Of a stretch of 64,000 nt of DNA, positions 1 to 10,422 are shown one piece after another. The position numbers and the translations under genes were made by a program. The notes under the pieces are model-generated. The model saw only the letters and a program-made list of their open reading frames with translations, did no database searches and was not told the origin of the DNA. Each line of letters starts with the position of its first letter. The stretch's first letter is position 1. Source of the DNA: Microbacterium testaceum (GTDB lineage: Bacteria; Actinomycetota; Actinomycetes; Actinomycetales; Microbacteriaceae); contig NZ_BJML01000001.1 in assembly GCF_006539145.1 (NCBI RefSeq), positions 1 through 64,000 on the forward strand. The letters are read 5' to 3'.

Positions 1-1073
1 CCCCGCCCGCCCCGCCCGCCCCGCCCGCGCCCGTGTCCGCGCCGGTCGCCGTCCCGTTCGCCGCTCCGTCGACCCCCCTCGCGGATGCTGTTCCCTCGGT
101 GAACGGATGGGCTCCTCCGGTACACGTCCCGATGGCCGAAGGCGACCGTCCTCGGGTCGAGGACGAACGCCGCTCCGAGCCGCGGGAGGTCGCGCCCGCC
201 ACCTCGGTCTTCGACGTGCTCGACGCCCTGCGCGACGGTTCGCCGGAGGACGACCACCGTCCTGAGCCTGCCCCGCCGGCTCCGGCGGAGTCCTCGCGAC
301 GCCACGTTCTCGACGCGCCCCCCGCCGACGCTTCCGCACCGACCTGGGCGCCTCCCGTCGCCGTGCCCCCGGCCGCTCCCGAGGCGCAGCCGGCGTCCGT
401 CGAGGAGGTCGAGGAGGAATCCGACGTCGTCGCTCCCTGGGCGAACCCCCCGCGTCGCACCACGGCAGACGCCGATCCCGCTCCCATCGCGGACGTACCG
501 CTCACGCGGCCCGCGCCCGACGCCGTTCCCGCTCCCCGCCCTTCGGTGGCCGCGGCCACGGACGATTTCCCCGAGCTGTCCGAGGCGGTCTCCGCGGTGG
601 CGGAGGCTCCGGATGCCGGCTCCCCGCGTTCCGCCCGCACCTCGGTGTCCGCGCTCTACACGCAACCCGAGGTTCCCTCGGTCTCGGCCGATGAGGACTT
701 CGACGCTCTCGACCGGACCGTCGTCACCCGACGAAAGCGCATCCCCTGGGCGCTCGTGCCGCCGAGCGGGACGCCGGTGGACCTCACCTCGGCGGTCGTC
801 ATCCTCGGGCGTCGGCCCGGTCCGGATTCTGCGTATCCGGACGCGCAGCTCGTCGCGATCTCGGACGAGACGCGGACGGTCTCGAAGACCCACGCACGAC
901 TCGAACTCCGCGGCGACACCTGGTATGTCACCGACCTGCACTCGACGAACGGCGTGCTGTTCGCCACCCTCATGGGCACCGAGGTCGAGGCCCCTCCCGG
1001 CGAGGAGATCGAAGCCGGTGAACGCTTCTTCCTCGGTGACGCGGAGGTGCGCCTCTCACGGAGCGACGCGTGA
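1..1073 (+). CDS. FHA-domain protein (5' end outside the window)
   Basis: The reading frame is open to the first base, so the true start lies upstream; the GTG at 33 is probably internal. At least the first 230 visible residues are Pro/Ala/Asp/Glu-rich and look disordered. The last ~105 residues form a forkhead-associated domain with the GRRPG turn, the S-K-T-H-A-R-L strand and the L-H-S-T-N-G motif that together bind phosphothreonine. FHA proteins read Ser/Thr-kinase phosphorylation. The stop overlaps the GTG start of the next gene, so the two are probably co-translated. The low-complexity part has no assignable function. The FHA call is firm, the pathway unknown. Confidence 0.85.
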   Translation, partial: PPAPPAPPAPVSAPVAVPFAAPSTPLADAVPSVNGWAPPVHVPMAEGDRPRVEDERRSEPREVAPATSVFDVLDALRDGSPEDDHRPEPAPPAPAESSRRHVLDAPPADASAPTWAPPVAVPPAAPEAQPASVEEVEEESDVVAPWANPPRRTTADADPAPIADVPLTRPAPDAVPAPRPSVAAATDDFPELSEAVSAVAEAPDAGSPRSARTSVSALYTQPEVPSVSADEDFDALDRTVVTRRKRIPWALVPPSGTPVDLTSAVVILGRRPGPDSAYPDAQLVAISDETRTVSKTHARLELRGDTWYVTDLHSTNGVLFATLMGTEVEAPPGEEIEAGERFFLGDAEVRLSRSDA

Positions 1074-2017
1074 GCGGTCCGTACGACCGCGCCGACGATC
1101 CCGAGGAGGTCACCCTCTGGGCGGGTCGGCTGCGGGCGTGGCCCACTCCGCCCGCCGCTGGAGACGACGAGATCGTCGACGAGACGATCCTGTCGCGTCG
1201 CGAGGCCCCGGAAGACGAGACCGCGCGCGCCGCGGCCGACGTTCCCGCGGACGAGACGGTGATCTCCCGTCGTTCCGCTCCGGACGACGACACGGTCCGT
1301 TCCCGGACCGATGTTCCCGCGGACGAGACGGTGATCTCCCGTCGCTCCGCCCCGGACGACGACACGATCCGTTCGCATGTCGCGGCTCCCGACGACGCGA
1401 TCGTGATCTCTTCGGACGGCGCACCTGATGACGCGACCATCGTGTCCCAACCGGCCCCCCGCGCCGCTCCCGAGGCGATCGGCTCCGTCGACGACGAGGT
1501 GGGCACGACCGCTCCTCGCGGCGTGGCCGCTTCTCTTCCGGTGGCCTCGCCCGCCGCTCCTGCCCCCGGCCTCGACGAGGCAACGCGACGACCTCCCCAC
1601 GGCGGGGCGGGCGCCGCCGATCTCGACGACGTCACCCGCCGTCGATCTTCCGCGGAACCCGGCATCGACGGGGCCACACGCGCGCGCGCTGTTCCGCAGG
1701 TCGACGACGACACCGCCTCGGGATCCCGCCGTCGTCGCCGCGAGGCCGCCTCGGCCGCATCCGATCCCCTCGTCGAGGGGGCCGTCCGCGACGCGCGCGT
1801 ACCGGCGGCTCTTGCCCGCCAGTCCTACGGCCCGCGCCGGGAAGGACCCGTGCGTGTCGAGCGTGCGCCCGCCGTCCGCGTCCCCTCGTCCGGCGACGCC
1901 GCGGCGGTGCGCCCGCGGGCGCGCGGGGGTGCGGCCCGCGTCGTCGTTCTCGCATCCGTGATCGTCGTCGTGCTCGTCGCCTCGGTGATCGGGGCTGCGC
2001 TGCTGCTGACCGGCTGA
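1070..2017 (+). CDS. Tail-anchored protein with 12-residue threonine repeats
   Basis: 315 residues, starting at a GTG that overlaps the FHA stop. Residues 34-129 are eight consecutive 12-residue units of the form [AV]-P-x-D-x-T-[VI]-x-S. Thr sits at 39, 51, 63, 75, 87, 99 and 123; the seventh unit has Ile at 111. Four more Thr in similar acidic context follow at 172, 189, 203 and 215. The very C-terminus (about 292-314) is one hydrophobic helix after an Arg-rich stretch, so the repeats probably lie in the cytoplasm. FHA domains bind phosphothreonine and the neighbour has one, so I infer a kinase-controlled docking scaffold. I recognise no family. Confidence 0.75.
   Translation: MSGPYDRADDPEEVTLWAGRLRAWPTPPAAGDDEIVDETILSRREAPEDETARAAADVPADETVISRRSAPDDDTVRSRTDVPADETVISRRSAPDDDTIRSHVAAPDDAIVISSDGAPDDATIVSQPAPRAAPEAIGSVDDEVGTTAPRGVAASLPVASPAAPAPGLDEATRRPPHGGAGAADLDDVTRRRSSAEPGIDGATRARAVPQVDDDTASGSRRRRREAASAASDPLVEGAVRDARVPAALARQSYGPRREGPVRVERAPAVRVPSSGDAAAVRPRARGGAARVVVLASVIVVVLVASVIGAALLLTG
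1169..1456 (+). repeat. Eight tandem 36-bp coding repeats
   Basis: In-frame tandem array encoding eight 12-residue units. The pairs of units beginning near 1241 and 1313 are almost identical over 72 bp, which suggests recent expansion; the outer units have diverged. Confidence 0.85.
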
Positions 2018-2371
2018 GGTTCACGGCATCCGGAAGACTCCCAGCGACCGGACCCGTTCACGTTTGCCCGTGTCCCAGGGAACGCGTATCATTGGCCGGG
2101 TGTGCGTTCACGCGCGCCGTGCGCCATGCCTTCGGGTGGGTCGTTCGGATCAACGCTCGCACCATCTCAGGGATCGACCTGCGAACAGGTCGCCCCCACG
2201 GCATATCCACCACGAATCGCGCTAGATCATTCTGTCGCGCGGTGGATCACACGTGAGCCCGACACGTCACGAATCGCAAGATGAGCGACATGGCGGGGGA
2301 GACACGACGCTGTCACCGTGCAGCACCCTGGGCGTCACCGCGAGGAACGCCCAGCCAATCAAGGAGAGAAC
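2018..2371 (+). promoter_or_regulatory. str operon promoter region and long leader
   Basis: This 354-bp non-coding gap holds the likely str promoter (2064-2092) and then about 270 nt of leader. The leader contains a hairpin with arms at 2205-2211 and 2241-2247 (ATCCACC / GGTGGAT). Short frames in it have no convincing coding character. Nothing else is recognisable. Confidence 0.6.
2064..2092 (+). promoter_or_regulatory. str operon promoter
   Basis: TTGCCC at 2064-2069 and TATCAT at 2087-2092 are separated by 17 nt, a good housekeeping-sigma arrangement. Transcription would start near 2099. Confidence 0.6.
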
Positions 2372-2740
2372 GTGCCAACCATTCAGCAGTTGGTTCGCAA
2401 GGGCCGCTCGCCGAAGGTCTCGAAGACCAAGGCTCCCGCGCTGAAGTCGAACCCCCAGCAGGCCGGCGTGTGCACCCGCGTGTACACCACGACCCCCAAG
2501 AAGCCGAACTCGGCGATGCGCAAGGTCGCCCGTGTCAAGCTGCGCAACGGCACCGAGGTCACCGCCTACATCCCCGGTGAGGGCCACAACCTGCAGGAGC
2601 ACTCGCTCGTGCTCGTCCGCGGTGGTCGCGTCAAGGACCTCCCCGGCGTCCGTTACAAGATCGTCCGCGGTGCGCTCGACACCCAGGCTGTCAAGAACCG
2701 TAAGCAGGCTCGTAGCCGCTACGGCGCGAAGAAGGGCTGA
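2372..2740 (+). CDS. rpsL: 30S ribosomal protein S12
   Basis: 122 residues, the usual length. The start is the GTG at 2372 after an AAGGAGAGAA Shine-Dalgarno; an in-frame ATG further upstream has no site. S12 sits at the decoding centre and inspects codon-anticodon pairing. The [11 protein letters not shown] and [11 protein letters not shown] segments carry the lysines whose substitution gives streptomycin resistance; both are wild type, predicting a sensitive ribosome at this site. It is the first gene of the str operon, 5 nt before rpsG. Confidence 0.98.
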   Translation: MPTIQQLVRKGRSPKVSKTKAPALKSNPQQAGVCTRVYTTTPKKPNSAMRKVARVKLRNGTEVTAYIPGEGHNLQEHSLVLVRGGRVKDLPGVRYKIVRGALDTQAVKNRKQARSRYGAKKG

Positions 2741-2745
2741 GAAAC

Positions 2746-3216
2746 ATGCCTCGTAAGGGTCCTGCCCCGAAGCGTCCCGTCGTCAACGACCCGGTTTACG
2801 GCGCTCCCGTCGTCACCCAGCTGGTCAACAAGATCCTCGTCGACGGCAAGAAGTCCATCGCCGAGTCGATCGTCTACGACGCCCTCAAGGGTGTCGAGGC
2901 GAAGAACAGCCAGGACGCCGTCGCCACGCTGAAGAAGGCGCTCGACAACGTCCGTCCCACCCTCGAGGTCAAGAGCCGCCGCGTCGGTGGCTCGACCTAC
3001 CAGGTTCCCGTCGAGGTCAAGCCGCACCGCGCGAACACCCTCGCGCTGCGCTGGCTCGTGAGCTATGCCAAGGGTCGTCGTGAGAAGACGATGACCGAGC
3101 GTCTGCAGAACGAGATCCTCGACGCCTCGAACGGCCTCGGTGCCGCGGTCAAGCGCCGCGAGGACACCCACAAGATGGCCGAGTCGAACCGCGCCTTCGC
3201 GCACTACCGCTGGTAA
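2746..3216 (+). CDS. rpsG: 30S ribosomal protein S7
   Basis: 156 residues, the normal length. S7 nucleates assembly of the 30S head by binding the 3' major domain of 16S rRNA and contacts mRNA at the exit. The [12 protein letters not shown] start and the [11 protein letters not shown] region are typical of actinobacterial S7. It follows rpsL by 5 nt and is separated from fusA by 86 nt. In other bacteria S7 feeds back on the str operon; no specific site was identified here. Confidence 0.98.
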   Translation: MPRKGPAPKRPVVNDPVYGAPVVTQLVNKILVDGKKSIAESIVYDALKGVEAKNSQDAVATLKKALDNVRPTLEVKSRRVGGSTYQVPVEVKPHRANTLALRWLVSYAKGRREKTMTERLQNEILDASNGLGAAVKRREDTHKMAESNRAFAHYRW

Positions 3217-3302
3217 AACCCGCGGAGGGTTCGTGACCGACCCCGGTCGCGGACCCTCCGATGGGCCCGGCATCAACCTCCCAACAGGTAAGGAAGACAC
3301 CC

Positions 3303-5417
3303 GTGGCACAAGACGTGCTCACCGACCTTCACAAGGTCCGCAACATCGGCATCATGGCTCACATCGATGCCGGCAAGACCACGACGACCGAGCGCATCCT
3401 GTTCTACACGGGCGTCAACCACAAGATCGGCGAGACGCACGATGGTGCGGCGACGACCGACTGGATGGAGCAGGAGCAGGAGCGTGGCATCACGATCACC
3501 TCCGCTGCCGTCACCTGCTTCTGGGACAAGAACCAGATCAACATCATCGACACCCCCGGCCACGTCGACTTCACGGTCGAGGTCGAGCGCTCGCTGCGCG
3601 TGCTCGATGGCGCTGTCGCCGTCTTCGACGGCAAGGAGGGCGTCGAGCCCCAGTCCGAGACCGTGTGGCGTCAGGCTGACAAGTACGACGTCCCCCGCAT
3701 CTGCTTCGTCAACAAGATGGACAAGCTGGGCGCCGACTTCTACTTCACGGTCGACACGATCGTCAACCGCCTGAAGGCGAAGCCGCTGGTCATCCAGCTG
3801 CCGATCGGTGCCGAGAACGACTTCGTCGGCGTCATCGACCTCGTCGAGATGCGCGCCCTGGTGTGGCCCGGCGATGCCAAGGGTGACGTGACCATGGGCG
3901 CGAAGTACGAGATCCAGGAGATCCCGGCCGACCTCGCCGACAAGGCTGCCGAGTACCGTCAGCAGCTGCTCGAGACCGTCGCCGAGTCCGACGACGCCCT
4001 CCTCGAGAAGTTCTTCGGCGGTGAGGAGCTCACGGTCGCCGAGATCAAGGGCGCCATCCGCAAGATGACCATCAACTCGGAGCTCTACCCCGTGCTCTGC
4101 GGTTCGGCGTTCAAGAACCGCGGCGTGCAGCCCATGCTCGACGCGGTCGTGGACTACCTCCCCTCGCCCCTGGACGTGCCCGCCATCGAGGCGCACGACC
4201 CCAAGGACGAAGAGATCGTCATCGAGCGCCACGCCGACCGCGAGGAGCCCTTTGCCGCTCTCGCGTTCAAGATCGTGACGCACCCGTTCTTCGGGCGCCT
4301 CACCTACATCCGCGTGTACTCGGGTCACCTCGACTCCGGTGCCCAGGTCGTCAACGCGACCAAGGGCAAGAAGGAGCGCATCGGGAAGATCTTCCAGATG
4401 CACGCCAACAAGGAGATGCCGGTCGACTCCGTCACCGCCGGCCACATCTACGCGGTCATCGGTCTGAAGGACACCACCACCGGTGACACCCTGTGCGACC
4501 CGGCCAACCAGGTCGTCCTCGAGTCGATGACCTTCCCCGAGCCGGTCATCGAGGTCGCCATCGAGCCCAAGACCAAGGCCGACCAGGAGAAGCTGGGTGT
4601 CGCCATCCAGAAGCTCGCCGAAGAGGACCCGACGTTCCGCGTCGAGCAGAACTCCGAGACCGGTCAGACCGTCATCAAGGGCATGGGGGAGCTCCACCTC
4701 GACATCCTGGTCGACCGCATGAAGCGCGAGTTCAAGGTCGAGGCCAACGTCGGAAAGCCCCAGGTGGCGTACCGCGAGACCATCCGCAAGTCGGTCGAGC
4801 GTCACGACTACACCCACAAGAAGCAGACCGGTGGTTCGGGCCAGTTCGCGAAGATCCAGTTCGCGATCGAGCCCCTCGAGGTCACGGCCGACAAGACCTA
4901 CGAGTTCGAGAACAAGGTCACCGGTGGTCGCATCCCGCGCGAGTACATCTCGCCGACCGACCAGGGCTTCCAGGACGCCATGAACGTCGGCGTGCTCGCC
5001 GGCTACCCCATGGTGGGCGTCAAGGCGATCCTCCTCGACGGTGCCTCGCACGACGTCGACTCCTCGGAAATGGCGTTCAAGATCGCCGGCTCCATGGGCT
5101 TCAAGGAGGCCGTCCGCAAGGCGAACCCCACGATCCTCGAGCCGATCATGGCCGTCGAGGTGCGTACTCCCGAGGAGTACATGGGCGACGTCATCGGCGA
5201 CCTGAACTCGCGTCGTGGCCAGATCCAGTCGATGGAAGACGCTGCCGGCGTCAAGGTCGTCCGGGCCAACGTGCCGCTGTCCGAGATGTTCGGCTACATC
5301 GGCGACCTGCGCTCGAAGACCTCGGGTCGCGCCGTCTACTCGATGGAGTTCGACAGCTACGCCGATGTCCCGAAGGCCGTCGCCGACGAGATCATCCAGA
5401 AGAACAAGGGCGAGTAA
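3303..5417 (+). CDS. fusA: Elongation factor G
   Basis: 704 residues. The start is the GTG at 3303 behind AGGTAAGGAAG; the longer frame from 3261 lacks a site. EF-G uses GTP hydrolysis to drive translocation of tRNAs and mRNA, and works with RRF in ribosome recycling. The G domain shows [12 protein letters not shown] (P-loop), DTPGHVDF and NKMD; domains II-V follow at full length. A 16-bp hairpin lies directly downstream, before tuf. The window also encodes an FBP/FusB-like zinc-finger protein (38973-39464), a family known to act on EF-G. Confidence 0.98.
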   Translation: MAQDVLTDLHKVRNIGIMAHIDAGKTTTTERILFYTGVNHKIGETHDGAATTDWMEQEQERGITITSAAVTCFWDKNQINIIDTPGHVDFTVEVERSLRVLDGAVAVFDGKEGVEPQSETVWRQADKYDVPRICFVNKMDKLGADFYFTVDTIVNRLKAKPLVIQLPIGAENDFVGVIDLVEMRALVWPGDAKGDVTMGAKYEIQEIPADLADKAAEYRQQLLETVAESDDALLEKFFGGEELTVAEIKGAIRKMTINSELYPVLCGSAFKNRGVQPMLDAVVDYLPSPLDVPAIEAHDPKDEEIVIERHADREEPFAALAFKIVTHPFFGRLTYIRVYSGHLDSGAQVVNATKGKKERIGKIFQMHANKEMPVDSVTAGHIYAVIGLKDTTTGDTLCDPANQVVLESMTFPEPVIEVAIEPKTKADQEKLGVAIQKLAEEDPTFRVEQNSETGQTVIKGMGELHLDILVDRMKREFKVEANVGKPQVAYRETIRKSVERHDYTHKKQTGGSGQFAKIQFAIEPLEVTADKTYEFENKVTGGRIPREYISPTDQGFQDAMNVGVLAGYPMVGVKAILLDGASHDVDSSEMAFKIAGSMGFKEAVRKANPTILEPIMAVEVRTPEEYMGDVIGDLNSRRGQIQSMEDAAGVKVVRANVPLSEMFGYIGDLRSKTSGRAVYSMEFDSYADVPKAVADEIIQKNKGE

Positions 5418-5428
5418 CACCGCTCTCA

Positions 5429-5472
5429 CGGATGCCGGGAACCCCGGGTTCTGCTCGGGTTCCCGGCATCCG
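5429..5472. terminator. 16-bp hairpin between fusA and tuf
   Basis: Arms 5429-5444 and 5457-5472 (CGGATGCCGGGAACCC and its complement) form a perfect stem with a 12-nt loop. There is no U-tract, so it may attenuate transcription or act as a processing site rather than stop it fully. Confidence 0.6.
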
Positions 5473-5473
5473 C

Positions 5474-5503
5474 TCAAACTGAATACCGACTCTCTAGTAA
5501 TCT
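5474..5503 (+). promoter_or_regulatory. Possible separate tuf promoter
   Basis: A TAATCT box at 5498-5503 lies 18 nt after a weak TCAAAC at 5474-5479, just behind the fusA hairpin. Genes for EF-Tu often have their own promoter. The -35 match is poor. Confidence 0.3.
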
Positions 5504-5578
5504 GAGAACCATCCCCGCGAAGAACCGGTCGCAATCCAGTGCCCGAGACCTCGCAACCAACGTCCTGAGGAGGACCCA

Positions 5579-6772
5579 GTGGCTAAGGCCAAGTTCGAGC
5601 GGACCAAGCCGCACGTGAACATCGGAACGATCGGTCACGTCGACCACGGCAAGACCACGCTCACCGCTGCCATCTCGAAGGTGCTCGCCGACAAGTTCCC
5701 GTCGGCCACCAACGTTCAGCGTGACTTCGCGTCGATCGACTCGGCGCCGGAAGAGCGTCAGCGCGGTATCACGATCAACATCTCGCACGTCGAGTACGAG
5801 ACCCCGAAGCGTCACTACGCTCACGTCGACGCGCCCGGTCACGCCGACTACATCAAGAACATGATCACCGGTGCCGCTCAGATGGACGGCGCGATCCTCG
5901 TGGTCGCCGCCACCGACGGCCCGATGGCTCAGACCCGTGAGCACGTTCTGCTCGCCAAGCAGGTCGGCGTTCCCTACCTGCTGGTCGCGCTGAACAAGAG
6001 CGACATGGTCGACGACGAGGAGATCCTGGAGCTCGTCGAGCTCGAGGTTCGCGAGCTCCTGTCGTCGCAGGACTTCGACGGCGACAACGCCCCCGTCGTT
6101 CGCGTCTCGGGCCTCAAGGCTCTCGAGGGCGACGAGCAGTGGGTCAACGCCATCGTCGAGCTCATGGAAGCCGTCGACGAGTCGATCCCCGACCCGGTGC
6201 GTGACAAGGACAAGCCCTTCCTCATGCCCATCGAGGACGTCTTCACGATCACCGGTCGTGGCACGGTCGTCACCGGCCGCGCCGAGCGCGGTACCCTCGC
6301 GATCAACTCCGAGGTCGAGATCGTCGGCATCCGCCCGACGCAGAAGACCACGGTCACGGGTATCGAGATGTTCCACAAGCAGCTCGACGAGGCCTGGGCC
6401 GGCGAGAACTGTGGTCTGCTCCTGCGCGGCACCAAGCGTGACGACGTCGAGCGTGGCCAGGTTGTCGTGAAGCCCGGTTCGGTCACCCCGCACACCAACT
6501 TCGAGGGCACGGCGTACATCCTGTCCAAGGAAGAGGGCGGCCGCCACAACCCGTTCTTCACGAACTACCGTCCGCAGTTCTACTTCCGCACCACCGACGT
6601 GACCGGCGTCATCACGCTGCCCGAGGGCACCGAGATGGTCATGCCCGGTGACACCACCGAGATGTCGGTCGAGCTCATCCAGCCGATCGCCATGGAAGAG
6701 GGCCTCGGCTACGCGATCCGTGAGGGTGGCCGCACCGTCGGTGCCGGTACCGTCACCAAGATCCTCAAGTAA
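5579..6772 (+). CDS. tuf: Elongation factor Tu
   Basis: 397 residues, GTG start behind GAGGAGG. EF-Tu carries aminoacyl-tRNA to the A site as a GTP complex. The G domain shows [17 protein letters not shown] and NKSD; domains II and III are complete and the protein ends in VTKILK. It is the last gene of the str operon and is followed by a strong terminator with a UUCG loop. Confidence 0.98.
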   Translation: MAKAKFERTKPHVNIGTIGHVDHGKTTLTAAISKVLADKFPSATNVQRDFASIDSAPEERQRGITINISHVEYETPKRHYAHVDAPGHADYIKNMITGAAQMDGAILVVAATDGPMAQTREHVLLAKQVGVPYLLVALNKSDMVDDEEILELVELEVRELLSSQDFDGDNAPVVRVSGLKALEGDEQWVNAIVELMEAVDESIPDPVRDKDKPFLMPIEDVFTITGRGTVVTGRAERGTLAINSEVEIVGIRPTQKTTVTGIEMFHKQLDEAWAGENCGLLLRGTKRDDVERGQVVVKPGSVTPHTNFEGTAYILSKEEGGRHNPFFTNYRPQFYFRTTDVTGVITLPEGTEMVMPGDTTEMSVELIQPIAMEEGLGYAIREGGRTVGAGTVTKILK

Positions 6773-6796
6773 GTCCTTCCAGACTTCACTCGGCAC

Positions 6797-6822
6797 AGGC
6801 CGGGCCTTCGGGCCCGGCCTTT
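6797..6822 (+). terminator. tuf terminator
   Basis: A 10-bp perfect stem (6797-6806 with 6811-6820) closes a TTCG tetraloop and is followed by TTGTC. This ends the str operon. Confidence 0.85.
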
Positions 6823-6949
6823 GTCGTCGCCGGATGTGCTCTACACCACTCGCACTCGATGCCCGCGGGGGTTTCGGTTGTCGCTACCCACGGTCAAGAT
6901 CGAACTGGGGTCGGCGTGCCAGCCGACCGAGTCTGCGAAGGAGATGCAC

Positions 6950-7165
6950 ATGGGAGTGGACGACATCATCGCCAAGGGCAAGAAGCTCCTCGACGAGAAC
7001 CGCGACAAGATCGAAGAGGCGCTCAAGAGCGAGAAGGCCGAAGAGGTCAGCGACAAGGTGCTCGACGGAGCGGCCGACGCGATCAAGAAGATCGTTCCGG
7101 AGGAACATCACGCGAAGGTCGACGAGACGCGCGCGAACGTCGACAAGCACATCGGTAACGCCTGA
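6950..7165 (+). CDS. Small charged helical protein, antitoxin-like (MT0933/Rv0909-like)
   Basis: 71 residues. The ATG at 6950 is chosen because GAAGGAG ends 6 nt before it. The protein is Lys/Glu/Asp-rich with heptad-like spacing (VDDIIAKGKKLLDEN, ADAIKKIVPEEHH). Its length and pattern resemble the mycobacterial Rv0909/MT0933 antitoxin family. No toxin gene lies beside it, since both flanks are ribosomal operons, so it may simply be a small stress or chaperone-like protein. A hairpin terminator follows. The family call is by resemblance only. Confidence 0.5.
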   Translation: MGVDDIIAKGKKLLDENRDKIEEALKSEKAEEVSDKVLDGAADAIKKIVPEEHHAKVDETRANVDKHIGNA

Positions 7166-7180
7166 CAAACCCGGGCTGGA

Positions 7181-7215
7181 GTGGCGCCGTCCCCGATGAT
7201 CCGGGGCGGCGCCGC
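7181..7215 (+). terminator. Terminator of the antitoxin-like gene
   Basis: GTGGCGCCGTCCCC pairs with GGGGCGGCGCCGC, allowing a G-U pair and a small bulge, with a short GATGATCC loop. It is placed 16 nt after the stop. Confidence 0.55.
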
Positions 7216-7268
7216 TGTCGTTGAGCGAGCGGTTTGCTGTGCATCGGCCGGGCGCGACACGCCCGGGT

Positions 7269-7297
7269 TTGCGACTCGCCCGAGCGGTACGTAGACT
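7269..7297 (+). promoter_or_regulatory. S10 operon promoter
   Basis: TTGCGA (7269-7274), a 17-nt spacer and TAGACT (7292-7297). Transcription would start near 7304, giving a leader of about 300 nt before rpsJ. Confidence 0.6.
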
Positions 7298-7608
7298 AGT
7301 CCAGTTCCACATTCCGGTGCGTGCTCGGCGCGCGCCAGGATCACTGTCAGGGCAGTGCACAGGCGGCGCGAGAGCGCAGGGTCCTGGGCCGCGGGCAGCA
7401 GAACATCACACCGAAACCCCTTCATCCCTCTGTGGGATTCGCGCGCGTGCGTGCGAGGGGCGGGCCGGATGCCAAGTCCTCCGGTTTGACAGCTGAACAG
7501 GGTGCAGCATCTCTCGCGAGAGCGAGGGGAAGTGCCAGGGCGCGAGAGCGCCACCGTGCGTCCAATGCCCCAGGTCGGGTAAGACGCGAGAAAGAGAGAG
7601 AGCAGACA

Positions 7609-7917
7609 ATGGCGGGACAGAAGATCCGCATTCGCCTGAAGTCGTACGACCACGCTGGGCTCGACTCGTCGGCCCGCAAGATCGTCGACACCGTGACCCG
7701 TGCCGGCGCCACCGTGGTGGGCCCGGTTCCCCTGCCGACCGAGAAGAACGTCGTGTGCGTCATCCGGTCGCCCCACAAGTACAAGGACAGCCGCGAGCAC
7801 TTCGAGATGCGCACCCACAAGCGCCTCATCGACATCATCGACCCGACGCCCAAGGCCGTCGACTCGCTGATGCGCCTCGACCTTCCTGCCGATGTCAACA
7901 TCGAGATCAAGCTCTGA
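7609..7917 (+). CDS. rpsJ: 30S ribosomal protein S10
   Basis: 102 residues, starting [15 protein letters not shown]10 belongs to the 30S head and is also NusE, a transcription antitermination factor that pairs with NusB and NusG. It is the first gene of the S10-spc operon, after the long leader, with rplC 8 nt downstream. The ATG at 7609 matches the family N-terminus; the upstream in-frame sequence is leader. Confidence 0.98.
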   Translation: MAGQKIRIRLKSYDHAGLDSSARKIVDTVTRAGATVVGPVPLPTEKNVVCVIRSPHKYKDSREHFEMRTHKRLIDIIDPTPKAVDSLMRLDLPADVNIEIKL

Positions 7918-7925
7918 GGTTCGAC

Positions 7926-8585
7926 ATGGCTGACATCAACTCCAAGATCTCCAAGGGCCTCCTCGGCACCAAGCTCGGCATGACCCAGGTGTGGGACGAG
8001 AACGGCAAGCTCGTTCCCGTCACCGTCATCGAGGTCGCTCCGAACGTCGTGACCCAGCTGCGCTCGCTTGAGAAGGACGGCTACAACGCTGTTCAGATCG
8101 GCTACGGCCAGATCGACCCCCGCAAGGTGAACAAGCCCCTGACGGCTCACTTCGACGCCGCGGGTGTCACCCCGCGCCGCCACCTCACCGAGGTGCGCAC
8201 GGCCGACGCCGCGGACTACGCGCTGGGCCAGGAGCTCACCGTCGACGGTCTGTTCGAAGCCGGCCAGCTGGTCGACGTCGTCGGTACCAGCAAGGGCAAG
8301 GGCACCGCCGGTGTCATGAAGCGCCACAACTTCAAGGGTGTGTCCGCTTCCCACGGTGCGCACCGCAACCACCGCAAGCCCGGCTCCATCGGCGCGTCGT
8401 CGACTCCGAGCCGCGTCTTCAAGGGCATGCGCATGGCCGGCCGTATGGGTGGCGAGCGCGTGACCGTCCTCAACCTCACGGTGCACGCCGTCGACGCCGA
8501 GAAGGGACTCATGCTCGTCAAGGGCGCCGTCCCCGGTGCTCGTGGCCGCATCGTCTACGTCCGCAACGCAGTGAAGGGTGCCTGA
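7926..8585 (+). CDS. rplC: 50S ribosomal protein L3
   Basis: 219 residues. L3 binds near the 3' end of 23S rRNA and its loop reaches toward the peptidyl-transferase centre. The start at 7926 gives [21 protein letters not shown]. The [21 protein letters not shown] region is the conserved central loop. It sits 8 nt after rpsJ and 2 nt before rplD. Confidence 0.98.
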   Translation: MADINSKISKGLLGTKLGMTQVWDENGKLVPVTVIEVAPNVVTQLRSLEKDGYNAVQIGYGQIDPRKVNKPLTAHFDAAGVTPRRHLTEVRTADAADYALGQELTVDGLFEAGQLVDVVGTSKGKGTAGVMKRHNFKGVSASHGAHRNHRKPGSIGASSTPSRVFKGMRMAGRMGGERVTVLNLTVHAVDAEKGLMLVKGAVPGARGRIVYVRNAVKGA

Positions 8586-8587
8586 TC

Positions 8588-9250
8588 ATGGCTGACTCGA
8601 CTCTCGCGCTCGACGTCGTGAAGGCCGACGGCAAGAAGGCCGGCTCTGTCGAGCTGCCCGCCGCGCTCTTCGACGTCAAGACGAACATCCCGCTCATCCA
8701 CCAGGTCGTCGTGGCGCAGCGCGCCGCGGCTCGCCAGGGAACGCATTCGACCAAGCGTCGTGGCGAGGTCTCGGGCGCCGGCCGCAAGCCCTTCAAGCAG
8801 AAGGGTACGGGTAACGCCCGCCAGGGCTCGATCCGTGCGCCGCACATGACCGGTGGTGGCATCGTCCACGGGCCCAAGCCCCGTGACTACAGCCAGCGCA
8901 CCCCCAAGAAGATGATCGCGGCTGCCCTCCTGGGCGCGCTCAGCGACCGTGCTCGTGGGCAGCGTCTGCACATCGTCGACAGCTTCGCCATCGAGGGTGC
9001 GCCCTCGACCAAGGCCGCCGCTGCCGCGCTGAAGGCCTTCGGCGCCGTCAAGAACGTCCTCGTGGTCATTGATCGCGACGACGAGCTGACGATCAAGAGC
9101 GTGCGCAACCTCGCGTACGTCCACGTGCTGACCGTCGGGCAGCTGAACACCTACGACGTGATCGTCTCCGACGACATCGTCTTCACCAAGGCCGCCTACG
9201 ACGCCTTCGTCGCGTCGAAGTCGGGCGCCACCGAGGAGGTCTCGGCATGA
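8588..9250 (+). CDS. rplD: 50S ribosomal protein L4
   Basis: 220 residues. L4 lines the nascent-peptide exit tunnel through its extended loop (conserved [19 protein letters not shown]). In enterobacteria L4 also represses the S10 operon by binding its leader; whether that holds for the structured leader here is untested. It overlaps rplW by 4 nt (ATGA). Confidence 0.98.
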   Translation: MADSTLALDVVKADGKKAGSVELPAALFDVKTNIPLIHQVVVAQRAAARQGTHSTKRRGEVSGAGRKPFKQKGTGNARQGSIRAPHMTGGGIVHGPKPRDYSQRTPKKMIAAALLGALSDRARGQRLHIVDSFAIEGAPSTKAAAAALKAFGAVKNVLVVIDRDDELTIKSVRNLAYVHVLTVGQLNTYDVIVSDDIVFTKAAYDAFVASKSGATEEVSA

Positions 9251-9546
9251 CCACCGTCAACAAGGACCCGCGCGACATCATCCTGAAGCCGGTCGTCTCC
9301 GAGAAGAGCTACTCGCTCATCGACGAGGGCAAGTACACCTTCCTGGTGGACCCCCGTTCGTCGAAGACCGAGATCAAGCTCGCGATCGAGAAGATCTTCG
9401 GCGTCAAGGTTGCTTCGGTCAACACGATCAACCGCGTGGGCAAGGCCCGTCGCACCCGTTTCGGCATCGGCAAGCGCAAGGACACCAAGCGCGCCATCGT
9501 CTCGCTGAAGTCGGGCACCATCGACATCTTCACGTCTGTCGGCTGA
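9247..9546 (+). CDS. rplW: 50S ribosomal protein L23
   Basis: 99 residues. L23 lies at the tunnel exit and is the docking point for trigger factor and the signal recognition particle. The [15 protein letters not shown] start and [16 protein letters not shown] are typical. The ATG overlaps the rplD stop, so translation is coupled. Confidence 0.97.
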   Translation: MTTVNKDPRDIILKPVVSEKSYSLIDEGKYTFLVDPRSSKTEIKLAIEKIFGVKVASVNTINRVGKARRTRFGIGKRKDTKRAIVSLKSGTIDIFTSVG

Positions 9547-9570
9547 CGGTCGGGATAGAGGACAAGAACA

Positions 9571-10410
<840 letters not shown>

Positions 10411-10422
10411 GAGTAGAGGAAG

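Larger units (their letters stand above)
7166..7608 (+). promoter_or_regulatory. S10 operon promoter region and leader
   Basis: 443 bp without a credible gene. It contains a terminator (7181-7215), a promoter (7269-7297) and about 300 nt of leader. In the leader GCGAGAGCG occurs three times (7368, 7516, 7542). Two copies are capped stems, GCGC-GAGA-GCGC at 7366-7377 and GGCGC-GAGA-GCGCC at 7539-7552; the third lies in the palindrome CTCTCGCGAGAG at 7511-7522. Confidence 0.6.

Noticed and set aside
1..30. CCCGC-rich repeats at the first bases as a structural repeat
   Set aside because: They read in frame as Pro/Ala codons of the FHA protein's disordered region.
2102..2284. 60-codon GTG frame in the str leader
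   Set aside because: It begins at the predicted transcription start, has unremarkable composition and no ribosome site; more likely leader RNA.
3273..5534. Long minus-strand open frame (753 codons) across fusA
   Set aside because: Antisense shadow of a very GC-biased coding gene; Leu/Asp/Gly/Val-rich with no family pattern.
5474..6796. Long minus-strand open frame opposite tuf
   Set aside because: Same antisense effect; tuf is certain and the opposite frame has no recognisable domain.
6950..7165. Complete toxin-antitoxin pair
   Set aside because: No toxin-sized frame is adjacent; both flanks are ribosomal operon sequence or leader.
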